DNA from: Ferirhizobium litorale
Lineage (GTDB): Bacteria; Pseudomonadota; Alphaproteobacteria; Rhizobiales; Rhizobiaceae
Direction: 5' to 3'
Length of the DNA stretch: 64,000 nucleotides
Assembly: GCA_030028905.1 (NCBI GenBank)
Contig: JALDYZ010000001.1
Span: forward strand, 372,001 to 436,000
Shown here piece after piece: positions 54,903 through 63,698 of the stretch. Both the position numbers and the translations under genes were made by a program. Below the pieces are notes generated by a model. It ran no database searches. It had not been told where the DNA came from and saw only the letters and a program-made list of their open reading frames with translations. Positions within the stretch are counted from its first letter, which is position 1. Each line of letters begins with the position of its first letter.

Positions 54903-56264
54903 TCATGCGACTGCGCTGGCACGCGCCGCACCGACGGCGAGAGCCCTGTTGATCGATTCGGCCGCATCGCGGCCCTGGGCGACGGAGGTGACGGTCAGGT
55001 CTTCGCCGCCTCGTACGCAATCGCCGCCGGCCCAGACCTTGTCGAGCGAGGTGTGTCCTTCGCCATCCACCGCGATCCTGCCGCCTTCGATCTTCAGCGA
55101 TCCGAGACCGTTTGCCTCGAAGGTCTGGCCGATTGCCTTGAAGATCTGGTCGGCGGCGATAACGCCGGTTTCGCCGGTGCCGGAAAGCCTGCCGTCGGCG
55201 AGCGCCATGTACTCGACTTCGATGCCGGCCAACTTGCCGTCCTTGCCGACGATGCGCTTCGGCGCCAGCCAGTGACGGATGATGACGCCCTTGGAGGTGG
55301 CGAGGTCCTGCTCGAATTCGGAGGCGTTCATGTGCTCCTTGCCACGGCGGTAGCAAATCGTCACCTCCTCGGCGCCGAGCAGCTTGGCCTGCACGGCGGC
55401 ATCGATCGCCGTCATGCCGCCGCCGAGTACGACCACGCGGCGACCGATGGCGATCGCGCCCTTGTCCTTGGCCTGGCGCAGGCCAGCGATGAATTCGACG
55501 GCGTCGGAAACGCCCTCCAGGCTTTCACCTTCGACGTTCAGCGCGTTGACGCCGGAAAGTCCGAGACCGAGGAAAACCGCGTCATACGTGGCAGTCAGGT
55601 CGGCAAGGGTGAAGTCCCGGCCCAGCATCTGGCGATTCCTCACTTCGATGCCGCCGATGGAGAGCACGTATTCCACTTCGCGGGCGGCAAAATCGTCGAC
55701 CGTCTTGTAGGTTGCAATGCCGTATTCGTTGAGGCCGCCGGATTTCTCGCGTGCCTCGAAGATGACGACGGAGTGCCCGTTGACGGCGAGGCGGTGGGCA
55801 GCGGCAAGCCCGGCCGGGCCGGCGCCGACGACAGCAATGGTCTTTCCGGTCGGTTCGGCACGCGCATAGAACTGCTTGTCCGCTTCCATTGCCGTGTCGG
55901 TCGCAAACCGCTGCAGCCGACCGATCTCCACGGGGCGCTCCTCGGCCGTGTTGCGCACGCAGGCCTGCTCGCAGAGGGTTTCGGTGGGACAGACCCTGGC
56001 GCACATGCCGCCGAGAATGTTCTGGTCGAAGATCGTCTTGGCCGCGCCGATGGCGTTGCCGGTCGAGATCTGGCGAATGAACATCGGGATGTCGATCGAG
56101 GTAGGACAGGCCGTCATGCACGGCGCGTCGTAGCAGAAGTAGCAGCGATCGGAGGCAACAAGCGCTTCGTGGTGATCGAGCCGCGGGTGCAGGTCGGCAA
56201 AATTTGCCTCGTATTCGGCGGGAGCGAGCCTTCCGCCATTGATCCCAGGTTCCAGTCGTCCCAT
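54903..56264 (-). CDS. preT: NAD-dependent dihydropyrimidine dehydrogenase subunit PreT
   Basis: This 453-residue electron-transfer subunit takes electrons from NADH via FAD and iron-sulfur centres and passes them to PreA. The N-terminus has cysteine-rich CYFCYDAPCMTACPTSID and GGMCARVCPTETLCEQAC. Then come FAD and NAD dinucleotide motifs AVVGAGPAGLAAAHRLA and VVLGGGMTAIDAA. It resembles glutamate synthase small subunits, but pairing with preA settles the role. The upstream promoter contains a RutR-like site. GAGGGAA precedes the ATG. Confidence 0.95.
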   Translation of the reverse strand: MGRLEPGINGGRLAPAEYEANFADLHPRLDHHEALVASDRCYFCYDAPCMTACPTSIDIPMFIRQISTGNAIGAAKTIFDQNILGGMCARVCPTETLCEQACVRNTAEERPVEIGRLQRFATDTAMEADKQFYARAEPTGKTIAVVGAGPAGLAAAHRLAVNGHSVVIFEAREKSGGLNEYGIATYKTVDDFAAREVEYVLSIGGIEVRNRQMLGRDFTLADLTATYDAVFLGLGLSGVNALNVEGESLEGVSDAVEFIAGLRQAKDKGAIAIGRRVVVLGGGMTAIDAAVQAKLLGAEEVTICYRRGKEHMNASEFEQDLATSKGVIIRHWLAPKRIVGKDGKLAGIEVEYMALADGRLSGTGETGVIAADQIFKAIGQTFEANGLGSLKIEGGRIAVDGEGHTSLDKVWAGGDCVRGGEDLTVTSVAQGRDAAESINRALAVGAARASAVA

Positions 56265-56317
56265 TGAAGTTCCCTCTTTTTAGTAAACGGCTAGTGGAAC
56301 AAACGGTAACTCAGGAA

Positions 56318-56346
56318 AATTTATTTATCAAACGGTAAAATTTCAA
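56318..56346 (-). promoter_or_regulatory. preT promoter with RutR-like operator in the spacer
   Basis: On the minus strand TTGAAA (56341-56346) and TAAATT (56318-56323) are 17 bases apart. The spacer is filled by TTTACCG-TT-TGATAAA (56324-56339), a palindrome like the RutR operator beside rutR. A repressor there would block RNA polymerase directly. Two further CCGTTT half-sites lie downstream at 56301-56306 and 56285-56290. Confidence 0.6.
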
Positions 56347-56547
56347 AACGAAAGCGGTTTTCCCACAATAGCAAAACGCTGTCCGCTCGCCCAGTATTTG
56401 GCTTCGTGGCGGTTTCTGGCGTTGCGGCGAGTTCTGAACAGGATTAGCCAGCGATATCCGAGCGTTGAGAATAACTATTCTAGACGATTCAAGTTTATTC
56501 GAGCGTGTTGCAGCCGGCCGCAATGGCACTTCCAAACGGTAGAGGGT

Positions 56548-57447
56548 TCACGCCGTCAGGCGCGCCATCTCCCGGGCGCGGTATTGTCGCGGCGACATGC
56601 CGGTCTGACGGGTGAAAAAGCGGGTGAAATAGGCCTGGTCGTCAAATCCCAGGCCGCTCGCGACGAGTTGCACGGTGAGGTTCGAGAACACCAGATCGCG
56701 CTTGGCTTCGCCGACGATCCGTTCGGCAATCAGATGGCTGGTCGGTTTGCCGGAAACGAGCCGGGCGATACGGTTGAGATGGGCAGAGGACAGGCCGAGC
56801 CGCTCAGCATAGAATTCCACCGGCCGGTGGGAGCGGAAGTTGTCGCTTATCAAGCTGACCAGCCGGTCGAAGCGCGCCTGATCGCGAGTTGCGATACTGC
56901 CCTGCTGACGCCCGCCGCCGAGGCGATAGAGCAGGATGAGCGTGCTGGCGAGGTAGGCCTCGACCAGGTCCGGGGTACCCGCCGGTCCGGCGGAGACCTC
57001 GCGCTCGATGCGGCTCAAGGTTTCGGCAAGATAGACGCCGTCCGGATCGTCGCCGTCGAGTTCGATGTGCCGGGGAGAAGACAGCCAGCGGCGAAAATCC
57101 GGGCCGCCGGCGCTGCGGACCGGCAGGCGCCTTGCCATGAAGGTGATGACGGACCCGTCGACGTCCGGTGAAAAGCGGAAACCATGATCGGCTCGGCTCG
57201 GGACGGTCACCACGGAGCGGGGATGGAGCCGCGTCCAGATGCCGTCCAGGAGTGCTTCGCCGCTTCCGCAGCGAATGTGCAAGATCTGGAAAAGGGCGTC
57301 GTGCCGGTGCGGCTTGATTTCCCAGTTGTGCAGACGGCTTCGCGAGGGAATTGACTCCGCATGGACCCAGAATTCCGCGACTTCGTCGGTTGTCTCGCCG
57401 TACAGGCTGAATGTGGGCACTTGTCGAGGCACGATATCCTCCCGCAC
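56548..57447 (-). CDS. pobR: AraC-family regulator of pobA (PobR-type)
   Basis: The 299-residue protein has an N-terminal cupin-like effector domain (HRHDALFQILHIRCGSGEALLDG) and a C-terminal AraC DNA-binding domain with two helix-turn-helices (ERLGLSSAHLNRIARLVSGK and ASGLGFDDQAYFTRFFTRQT). It is divergent from pobA with 97 bases between starts. In Rhizobiales an AraC-type PobR activates pobA in response to 4-hydroxybenzoate, and the arrangement here is the same. Confidence 0.9.
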   Translation of the reverse strand: MREDIVPRQVPTFSLYGETTDEVAEFWVHAESIPSRSRLHNWEIKPHRHDALFQILHIRCGSGEALLDGIWTRLHPRSVVTVPSRADHGFRFSPDVDGSVITFMARRLPVRSAGGPDFRRWLSSPRHIELDGDDPDGVYLAETLSRIEREVSAGPAGTPDLVEAYLASTLILLYRLGGGRQQGSIATRDQARFDRLVSLISDNFRSHRPVEFYAERLGLSSAHLNRIARLVSGKPTSHLIAERIVGEAKRDLVFSNLTVQLVASGLGFDDQAYFTRFFTRQTGMSPRQYRAREMARLTA

Positions 57448-57474
57448 GGATGTTCGAATTGTCCAAGAAATTGA

Positions 57475-58716
<1,242 letters not shown>

Positions 58717-58863
58717 TTGGCCGGTCTGCACGGAGCGGTGCAGCGCAGGGAACTGGATCACCGGTCGCGCGTTTACAGGATGCTGGAGAAGGATAGGCAT
58801 CACCGCTGCCAGCCCGTCCGCCTCCAACCTCACGGGCCGCCTCCGTTGAGCTGTATTGCGTGG

Positions 58864-58902
58864 AAAAGGCCGGCATCTTCCCCGGGATGCCGGCCTTTTT
58901 TG
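58864..58902. terminator. Bidirectional terminator between pobA and the HWE kinase gene
   Basis: AAAAGGCCGGCATC and GATGCCGGCCTTTT pair perfectly over 14 bases around an eight-base loop. T-runs follow on both strands, so it can serve the convergent pobA and kinase transcripts. Confidence 0.92.
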
Positions 58903-58924
58903 TCTCGGCACTCGACGAATGGGT

Positions 58925-59965
58925 TCAGCGAGACTTGAGGATCTCGTACTCCGAATCCGGGATGGTCAGCCGGTATTCGATGAGGTCGGGTGTGACGTTG
59001 AACGAGGCAACCCCATTCATCGACGTGGGAACGACACGCTCGAGCACCGTCCGGCCAAAATTGTGCTCGCCGAACGACAGCTCGTCGCTCGACTGTGGCA
59101 AACGTTCGATCCAGACAATTTCGATCGCCTTGCGATCGCCGAGGGTCGCCAGACGGCACTCGAGGGAGATCGAAGGCATGCCGTAGGCGATGGCGCCGTG
59201 CGACGCCGAATTGACGACAAGTTCGTGCAGTGCAAGCCCGAGATGCACCGTGGCATTCGGGGTCAGGTGGGCATTGATGCCTTTCAGGCGAAGCGGCGGT
59301 TCGCCCTCCGGCCAGTAGGGCGCAAACTGCCGCTGGGCCAGATCGAAGAGAAAGGCACCGCGCCAGCTGGAATCCGTGACAAGGTCCTGCGAGTTGGAGA
59401 GCGACTGCAGGCGACCGCGGAACTTGGTGAGGAAGTCGTCAAGCGAGGGCGTGTAACGCGCAGTCTGGGTTGCGATGCCCTGGATGATTGCCAGCAGGTT
59501 CTTGGTGCGGTGGGAGAGTTCGCGCAGCAGAGTCTTCAAGACGCGTTCGCGATGACGGGTGTCCGTCACTTCGATGATGATCGACAAGATTCCATAGATG
59601 CCCTCTTCTTCGGTGCGTTCAATGCGCATTTCGTAGGTCCGCGTTCCGTCGTCGGTTTCGCATTCCACCTCGATCAGCGCCGTTTCACCGTTGGCGAGAA
59701 CCGCCTGTTTTGCCTGCATGACGCGGATGCCGTCGAGTTCGCCGAACAGGCAGGTATCATCCTTGCCGAGGACGAGCAGCGCCTTCAGATGGTCGGGAAG
59801 GTTCTCGGAATGGCGGATAAGCAAATCGGCGCTCTGAAAGACAATCGAAATCCCTGCTCCGTAAAGGGCCCGTTCCATTATGGCGGCTCTTCCTTCGGCG
59901 GACAGAGCCCGGTCGGCAAATGGTCCCTTGCTGCGCACCGTTTTGCCTTTCACGAAATCATGCAT
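58925..59965 (-). CDS. HWE-family sensor histidine kinase of the general stress response
   Basis: This 346-residue kinase has no clear membrane segment. A PAS-like sensor region (about 27-135) precedes the HWE dimerisation and phosphoacceptor segment LLRELSHRTKNLLAIIQGIA with the phosphorylated His in LSHRTKN. The ATPase domain has the N-box ALHELVVNSASHGA and the W-x-E hallmark IVWIERLP. It is next to phyR in the same orientation. Kinases in this position (S. meliloti RsiC, Caulobacter PhyK) control PhyR phosphorylation; which direction applies here is inferred. An EcfG-type promoter lies 85 bases upstream. Confidence 0.9.
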   Translation of the reverse strand: MHDFVKGKTVRSKGPFADRALSAEGRAAIMERALYGAGISIVFQSADLLIRHSENLPDHLKALLVLGKDDTCLFGELDGIRVMQAKQAVLANGETALIEVECETDDGTRTYEMRIERTEEEGIYGILSIIIEVTDTRHRERVLKTLLRELSHRTKNLLAIIQGIATQTARYTPSLDDFLTKFRGRLQSLSNSQDLVTDSSWRGAFLFDLAQRQFAPYWPEGEPPLRLKGINAHLTPNATVHLGLALHELVVNSASHGAIAYGMPSISLECRLATLGDRKAIEIVWIERLPQSSDELSFGEHNFGRTVLERVVPTSMNGVASFNVTPDLIEYRLTIPDSEYEILKSR

Positions 59966-60049
59966 AGAAACTCGTACTCAACTCGCTATGCCGCATGGGT
60001 CTTCCGGACCATCGCGGGGGAACAATGACGTGGCTGCGTTCGTATGTTG

Positions 60050-60074
60050 AACACACTTACGCACCGTTTGTTCC
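60050..60074 (-). promoter_or_regulatory. EcfG-type promoter for the HWE kinase gene
   Basis: On the minus strand GGAAC (60070-60074) and TGTT (60050-60053) are 16 bases apart, against the alphaproteobacterial EcfG consensus GGAAC-N16/17-CGTT. It ends 85 bases before the start codon. Confidence 0.6.
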
Positions 60075-60095
60075 CCGGCGAGTCCGAAAACCCGG

Positions 60096-60890
60096 TCAGG
60101 CGGCCGCCCTTTCCGACCCATGGAAGAACAGGGCCTGGCTGATCAGCGCCTTGACCATGTCCGGATTGAAGGGCTTGGTAACGAGGAATGCCGGTTCGGG
60201 GCGTTCGCCCGTCAGCAGGCGTTCCGGAAAGGCTGTGATAAAGATCACCGGCACATTGGAACTCTTCAATATGTCGTTGACGGCATCGATCCCGGAACTT
60301 CCATCCGCCAGCTGGATATCGGCGAGAACCATGCCCGGAGCCTTGGCCTTGTAGATTTCAAGCGCCTCCTTGTGGGTGCGGGCGATCCCGGTAACCGTAT
60401 GGCCAAGGCTTTCCACCATCTGTTCGATATCCAGAGCGATCAGCGGCTCGTCCTCGATGATCAGGATATCGGTCGCCACCTGTTCGGAGATTTCCCGGGA
60501 CGCCCGGTCGAGAAGGGCGACGGCGTCGTCGTGGTTCAACCCGAGGATCTGCGCCACCTCGCCCGGACGGAAGTTCTCGACGGCGGCGAGCAGGAACGCC
60601 TGACGCGGAAGCGGCGAGAGTTTTGCGAGGTTGACGGTTGCCGTTTGTTCCCAGGCGTAGGGCGAAGCCGGCTCGCTGCCCGCCGTTCCCGTGGAACCAA
60701 ACAGTCTGGTGAAAAGTTGATAAAGAGCGATGCGGTCGTTGCCGGTCTCCGGGAAAATCGAGACATCGGCGATGATTGCTTCCAGCGCTGCCGCGACATA
60801 GGCATCGCCAGACTGCTGGGTTCCGGTCAAAGCGCGGGAATAGCGGCGCAGGAAAGGAAGGTGCGGCGCAATTCTGGTGGATAATGTCAT
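60096..60890 (-). CDS. phyR: General stress response regulator PhyR
   Basis: This 264-residue anti-anti-sigma factor has an N-terminal sigma-like domain (about 1-125, with LSPLPRQAFLLAAVENFRPG and VAQILGLNHDDAVALLDRA). The C-terminal receiver domain (about 138-258) has IIEDEPLIALD, the phospho-acceptor Asp in VLADIQLADG and the Lys in LVTKPFN. Phosphorylated PhyR binds NepR and frees EcfG. The ATG at MTLSTRIAPHLPF has GGGAGA upstream; 39 upstream codons are not used because they span the promoter. It is divergent from nepR. Confidence 0.96.
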   Translation of the reverse strand: MTLSTRIAPHLPFLRRYSRALTGTQQSGDAYVAAALEAIIADVSIFPETGNDRIALYQLFTRLFGSTGTAGSEPASPYAWEQTATVNLAKLSPLPRQAFLLAAVENFRPGEVAQILGLNHDDAVALLDRASREISEQVATDILIIEDEPLIALDIEQMVESLGHTVTGIARTHKEALEIYKAKAPGMVLADIQLADGSSGIDAVNDILKSSNVPVIFITAFPERLLTGERPEPAFLVTKPFNPDMVKALISQALFFHGSERAAA

Positions 60891-60940
60891 CAATGATCTC
60901 CCGTTTTTATGTCTGGTCCTTGGGACGCAGCTTGGTGCAA

Positions 60941-60965
60941 AATGCGGCCCGAAGAAAAAAGTTCC
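60941..60965 (-). promoter_or_regulatory. EcfG-type promoter for phyR
   Basis: On the minus strand GGAAC (60961-60965) and CATT (60941-60944) are 16 bases apart, so GGAAC-N18-TT holds. It is back to back with the nepR-ecfG promoter, eight bases away. Confidence 0.7.
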
Positions 60966-60973
60966 GCGCACCG

Positions 60974-60998
60974 GGAACTTTTTATCGCCCGGCGCATT
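60974..60998 (+). promoter_or_regulatory. EcfG-type promoter for nepR-ecfG
   Basis: GGAAC (60974-60978) and CATT (60995-60998) are 16 bases apart. The two divergent -35 elements sit in a 10-base inverted repeat (AAAAAGTTCC ... GGAACTTTTT), which gives a symmetric autoregulated control region. Confidence 0.7.
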
Positions 60999-61124
60999 GC
61001 CCACCAACCAGAACGAGACGGATCGAGCGGGATCCGCGGAAAATCGAGCGCGCGTTCGCTGCCGTCACGAGGTGAGGCAGCCGAGGCGATGGGGCAAAGA
61101 ACCATACTGCAAGAGTGAAGGTAG

Positions 61125-61334
61125 ATGTCAGATACACATCGAGAAGTTCGCGGAATTCAGCGCTCAAAGGCGCGCTCGGCCAGCATAGCTGATCCGAACA
61201 ATCAGATCGGGATCAAGCTCCGGTCGCTCTATGCGGCTGCGCAAGAAGAAGCCATTCCCGATCGATTTCTCGATCTTCTCGAGAAATTGGACCAGGCGGA
61301 ACGCGCGGCAACAGCATCCAAGAAGGGCGAGTGA
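61125..61334 (+). CDS. nepR: Anti-sigma factor NepR
   Basis: This 69-residue protein holds EcfG inactive in unstressed cells. The conserved core IGIKLRSLYAAAQEEAIPDRFLDLLEKLDQAE is present in full (about 28-60), with a variable basic N-terminus. GAAGG precedes the ATG. Its stop overlaps the GTG that opens the ecfG frame, so the anti-sigma and sigma factors are translationally coupled. Confidence 0.94.
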   Translation: MSDTHREVRGIQRSKARSASIADPNNQIGIKLRSLYAAAQEEAIPDRFLDLLEKLDQAERAATASKKGE

Positions 61335-61342
61335 GGGCACGC

Positions 61343-61897
61343 ATGGAACAGGTGCAACCGGGCTTCAAGCGCGAATTGCTGGCGAACCTGCCGAGCTTGC
61401 GCGCTTTTGCTATTTCGCTGGTCGGACGTCACGACCGAGCGGACGACCTCGTGCAGGACACGATCATGAAGGCTTGGGCCAAGCAGGAACAGTTCCAGAT
61501 GGGAACGAACATGAAGGCTTGGCTGTTCACCATCCTGCGCAATGAGCTCTTCAGCCAGATGCGCAAGCGTGGACGCGAAGTGCAAGACAGCGACGGTCTC
61601 CTGACCGAGCAGATGGCCACACACCCCGCGCAATACGGCTCTCTTGATCTCCAGGATTTCCGCCGCGCGCTCGACCAGTTGCCGTCGGACCAGCGGGAGG
61701 CGATCATCCTCATCGGTGCTTCCGGCTTCTCCTACGAAGAGGCGGCAGGCATTTGCGGCTGTGCGGTCGGCACGATCAAGAGCCGCGTCAATCGCGCCCG
61801 CATCCGCCTGCAGGAATTGCTGGGGGTAACGGGAGAGGGCGACTACGGCCCGGATGCGACGTCTGCGCCGCTCACCTCAAAGGCCTTTGCGTTTTGA
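61343..61897 (+). CDS. ecfG: ECF sigma factor EcfG (RpoE2-type, ECF15)
   Basis: This 184-residue sigma factor directs the general stress regulon in Rhizobiales. Region 2 is seen in SLVGRHDRADDLVQDTIMKAW and TNMKAWLFTILRNELFSQMR; region 4 in LPSDQREAIILIGASGFSYEEAA and CAVGTIKSRVNRAR. The ATG at 61343 has GTGAGGG five bases upstream. A GTG at 61331, overlapping the nepR stop, would add four residues. A perfect 13-pair hairpin follows the stop. Confidence 0.95.
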   Translation: MEQVQPGFKRELLANLPSLRAFAISLVGRHDRADDLVQDTIMKAWAKQEQFQMGTNMKAWLFTILRNELFSQMRKRGREVQDSDGLLTEQMATHPAQYGSLDLQDFRRALDQLPSDQREAIILIGASGFSYEEAAGICGCAVGTIKSRVNRARIRLQELLGVTGEGDYGPDATSAPLTSKAFAF

Positions 61898-61902
61898 AAT
61901 TT

Positions 61903-61938
61903 CGACCGGCAGCGCACGGAAGGCGCTGCCGGTCGATT
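61903..61938. terminator. Hairpin terminator between ecfG and the holin-like gene
   Basis: CGACCGGCAGCGC and GCGCTGCCGGTCG pair perfectly over 13 bases around a seven-base loop. There is no long T-run, so efficiency is uncertain. The two flanking genes converge on it. Confidence 0.65.
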
Positions 61939-61939
61939 G

Positions 61940-62368
61940 TCAATCATCCTCGTCTTCGTCGTGGCGTGAACCACTCGTCGCAGTCAGGATCGCAATGGCG
62001 AGCCCCAGCGCCATCAAGGGGCGACTGCGTATCAGCGAGAGGCCCGTGCTGATGACGGGCAGGGCGGCCGCCTCGATCCTTCGCTGTCTTTCGAGCCTTC
62101 GCTGCTGCTCCTTCGCATTGGCCACATATACGATCAGAACGGCGATCAGCCCAAGCAACAGTGTTGCCGCTGCGAGGAACAGTATGGCCGGCATCAGGCC
62201 GTAGATGCTCGTCAGCCAGAACAACGCCGCGACGAGCAGCATGCCATAGGTCGTCAGGAACATCAGGATGGCGAAAGCAAGAAGGACACCATTGCGGCGT
62301 GCCCGCCGCATGGTGTCCCTGACATTGAGTGTGAGCGCGCGGCTCAGCAGCGAAACGATGAGGCTCAT
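61940..62368 (-). CDS. Holin-superfamily-III-like (DUF1469) membrane protein
   Basis: This 142-residue protein has two adjacent hydrophobic helices (about 29-53 and 57-84) and a third near 115-130, with charged stretches between (AKEQQRRLERQRRI). It ends in an acidic HDEDEDD tail. It resembles the small phage_holin_3_6/DUF1469 proteins that accompany DUF883 proteins in stress operons. It starts four bases after the DUF883 stop, so it shares that gene's EcfG promoter. A role at the membrane under stress is inferred. Confidence 0.75.
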   Translation of the reverse strand: MSLIVSLLSRALTLNVRDTMRRARRNGVLLAFAILMFLTTYGMLLVAALFWLTSIYGLMPAILFLAAATLLLGLIAVLIVYVANAKEQQRRLERQRRIEAAALPVISTGLSLIRSRPLMALGLAIAILTATSGSRHDEDEDD

Positions 62369-62371
62369 CGG

Positions 62372-62716
62372 CTATCGGCGCGCCAGGAGAGCAAGGACGA
62401 GGCCGAAGGCGGCTGCGGCACCAACGGTCGCGAGCGGATGCTTGCGGACGGTGCGCTTCAGTTCATGGCTGCCGCGCAGATATCCATCACGCAGTTCGCC
62501 GAGCAAGTCCTCGCTGGAGCTCCACAGATCTTCGAGGCCCGCTTCGGTCTGGGCCCGGAGCTTGCGTCCCTTTCGAGCGCCGGTCTTCTGAACGAGGCTC
62601 GCAAGTGCGGCGATCTCAGAGCGCAAATTTTCGAGCTGGTCTTCGACGGTCTCCTCGATCTGCTCGATCGTACCGTTGCGGTTGCGGCGGTTGGACGAAA
62701 ATATAGACGGTGCCAT
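62372..62716 (-). CDS. DUF883/ElaB-YqjD-like C-tail-anchored protein
   Basis: The 114-residue protein has a basic N-terminus, a long helical region (about 17-85: EQIEETVEDQLENLRSEIAA and later EDLLGELRDG) and a C-terminal KHPLATVGAAAAFGLVLALLARR anchor, visible as a glycine/alanine-rich helix. This is the plan of the ElaB/YqjD family of stress-induced inner-membrane proteins, some of which bind ribosomes. The ATG at 62716 has GGAGAG upstream. The frame opens 90 codons earlier but is cut by a consensus EcfG promoter, so the long form is rejected. Confidence 0.85.
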   Translation of the reverse strand: MAPSIFSSNRRNRNGTIEQIEETVEDQLENLRSEIAALASLVQKTGARKGRKLRAQTEAGLEDLWSSSEDLLGELRDGYLRGSHELKRTVRKHPLATVGAAAAFGLVLALLARR

Positions 62717-62823
62717 AGATCTCTCCGATCCTTTCCATGTCCGGCGGGCAGGTGCCACGCCGATCCTACAAGGCCTGCCCAAACGGGCTCCTTCAAGGAA
62801 ACCGCAAGACGCCTCGCAGGCTA

Positions 62824-62848
62824 GAACGGAAGAACAGAATAAAAGTTC
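62824..62848 (-). promoter_or_regulatory. Consensus EcfG promoter for the DUF883/holin-like pair
   Basis: On the minus strand GGAAC (62844-62848) and CGTT (62824-62827) are exactly 16 bases apart, a perfect match to the alphaproteobacterial general-stress consensus, 108 bases before the DUF883 start codon. Confidence 0.8.
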
Positions 62849-62903
62849 CCCTGCTGCGTGCAATGGCCTATCCGCCTTTTGGTAAACGGACCAGGCGCTC
62901 GCG

Positions 62904-63698
62904 CTATACGGCGCTGTGGGCAAGCACGAAAGGTGTATCGTCCGAAGGGACGGTGTTGACCCGCAGCCGACACCCGAAAACGTCACACATCTGGTTGTCG
63001 GTCATGACCTCGCGGGGAGAGCCCGCCGATGCGAGACGTCCGGCCTTGAGGAGGATCATCTGGTCGGCGAAAAGAGCGGTCAGATTGAGGTCATGCATCA
63101 CGGCAATGACGCCGCCGCCGCGCCGGCAGAAATCGCGGGCAAGCCGCATGATGGTCAACTGGTGGCTGATGTCGAGGCTGGAGACGGGTTCATCGAGCAG
63201 CAGCCAGCAGGGAGCACCATCGCTGACGGGTTCCGGGATCTGGCAGAGCACGCGGGCCAGCTGCACGCGCTGCTGCTCGCCGCCGGAGAGCTCCTGGTAG
63301 AAACGTCCCGCGAATCCGGCGAGATCAACGGCGGCAAGTGCCTCCGCGGCCATGCGCGCCGCCTGTTCCGGTCGCTTGTTGGTGCCGGAGGTCAATCCCA
63401 TCGCCACGACCTCGTGGACGGTGAAGGGGAAGGAGATGACGCTCGCCTGCGGCAGCACTCCGCGCATCGTCGACAACTGCCATGGTGCGAGCGTCGAGAC
63501 CTCGTGGCCGTTGATGCGCACCGAACCGCCATGACGCAGTTCGCCGGAGACGGCCTTCATCGTCGTGGTCTTGCCCGAGCCATTCGGTCCGGCAATGGCC
63601 GTAAGTTCGCCCGGGCGGGCGGTGAAGGTCACATCATCGACCACCGTTCGGCCGCCAAGACGGATGACGAGGTTGGAAACTTCAATCATGTCATGCAC
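62904..63698 (-). CDS. hmuV: Haemin import ATP-binding protein HmuV
   Basis: This ATPase of up to 264 residues drives haem uptake with HmuU. Walker A is GPNGSGKTT, the Q-loop region is GVLPQASVISFPFTVHEVVAMG, the signature is LSGGEQQRVQLARVL and Walker B is WLLLDEPVSSLD. PWQLSTMRGVLPQ and the insertion CQIPEPVSDGAPC between signature and Walker B are characteristic of HmuV. The frame opens with GTG overlapping the hmuU stop region; ATG at 63689 (MIEVSNL) is an alternative start. Confidence 0.94.
   Translation of the reverse strand: MHDMIEVSNLVIRLGGRTVVDDVTFTARPGELTAIAGPNGSGKTTTMKAVSGELRHGGSVRINGHEVSTLAPWQLSTMRGVLPQASVISFPFTVHEVVAMGLTSGTNKRPEQAARMAAEALAAVDLAGFAGRFYQELSGGEQQRVQLARVLCQIPEPVSDGAPCWLLLDEPVSSLDISHQLTIMRLARDFCRRGGGVIAVMHDLNLTALFADQMILLKAGRLASAGSPREVMTDNQMCDVFGCRLRVNTVPSDDTPFVLAHSAV

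Noticed and set aside
62717-62986. N-terminal extension of the DUF883 frame
   Set aside because: It spans a consensus EcfG promoter and has no similarity to the family; a good ribosome site precedes the internal ATG.
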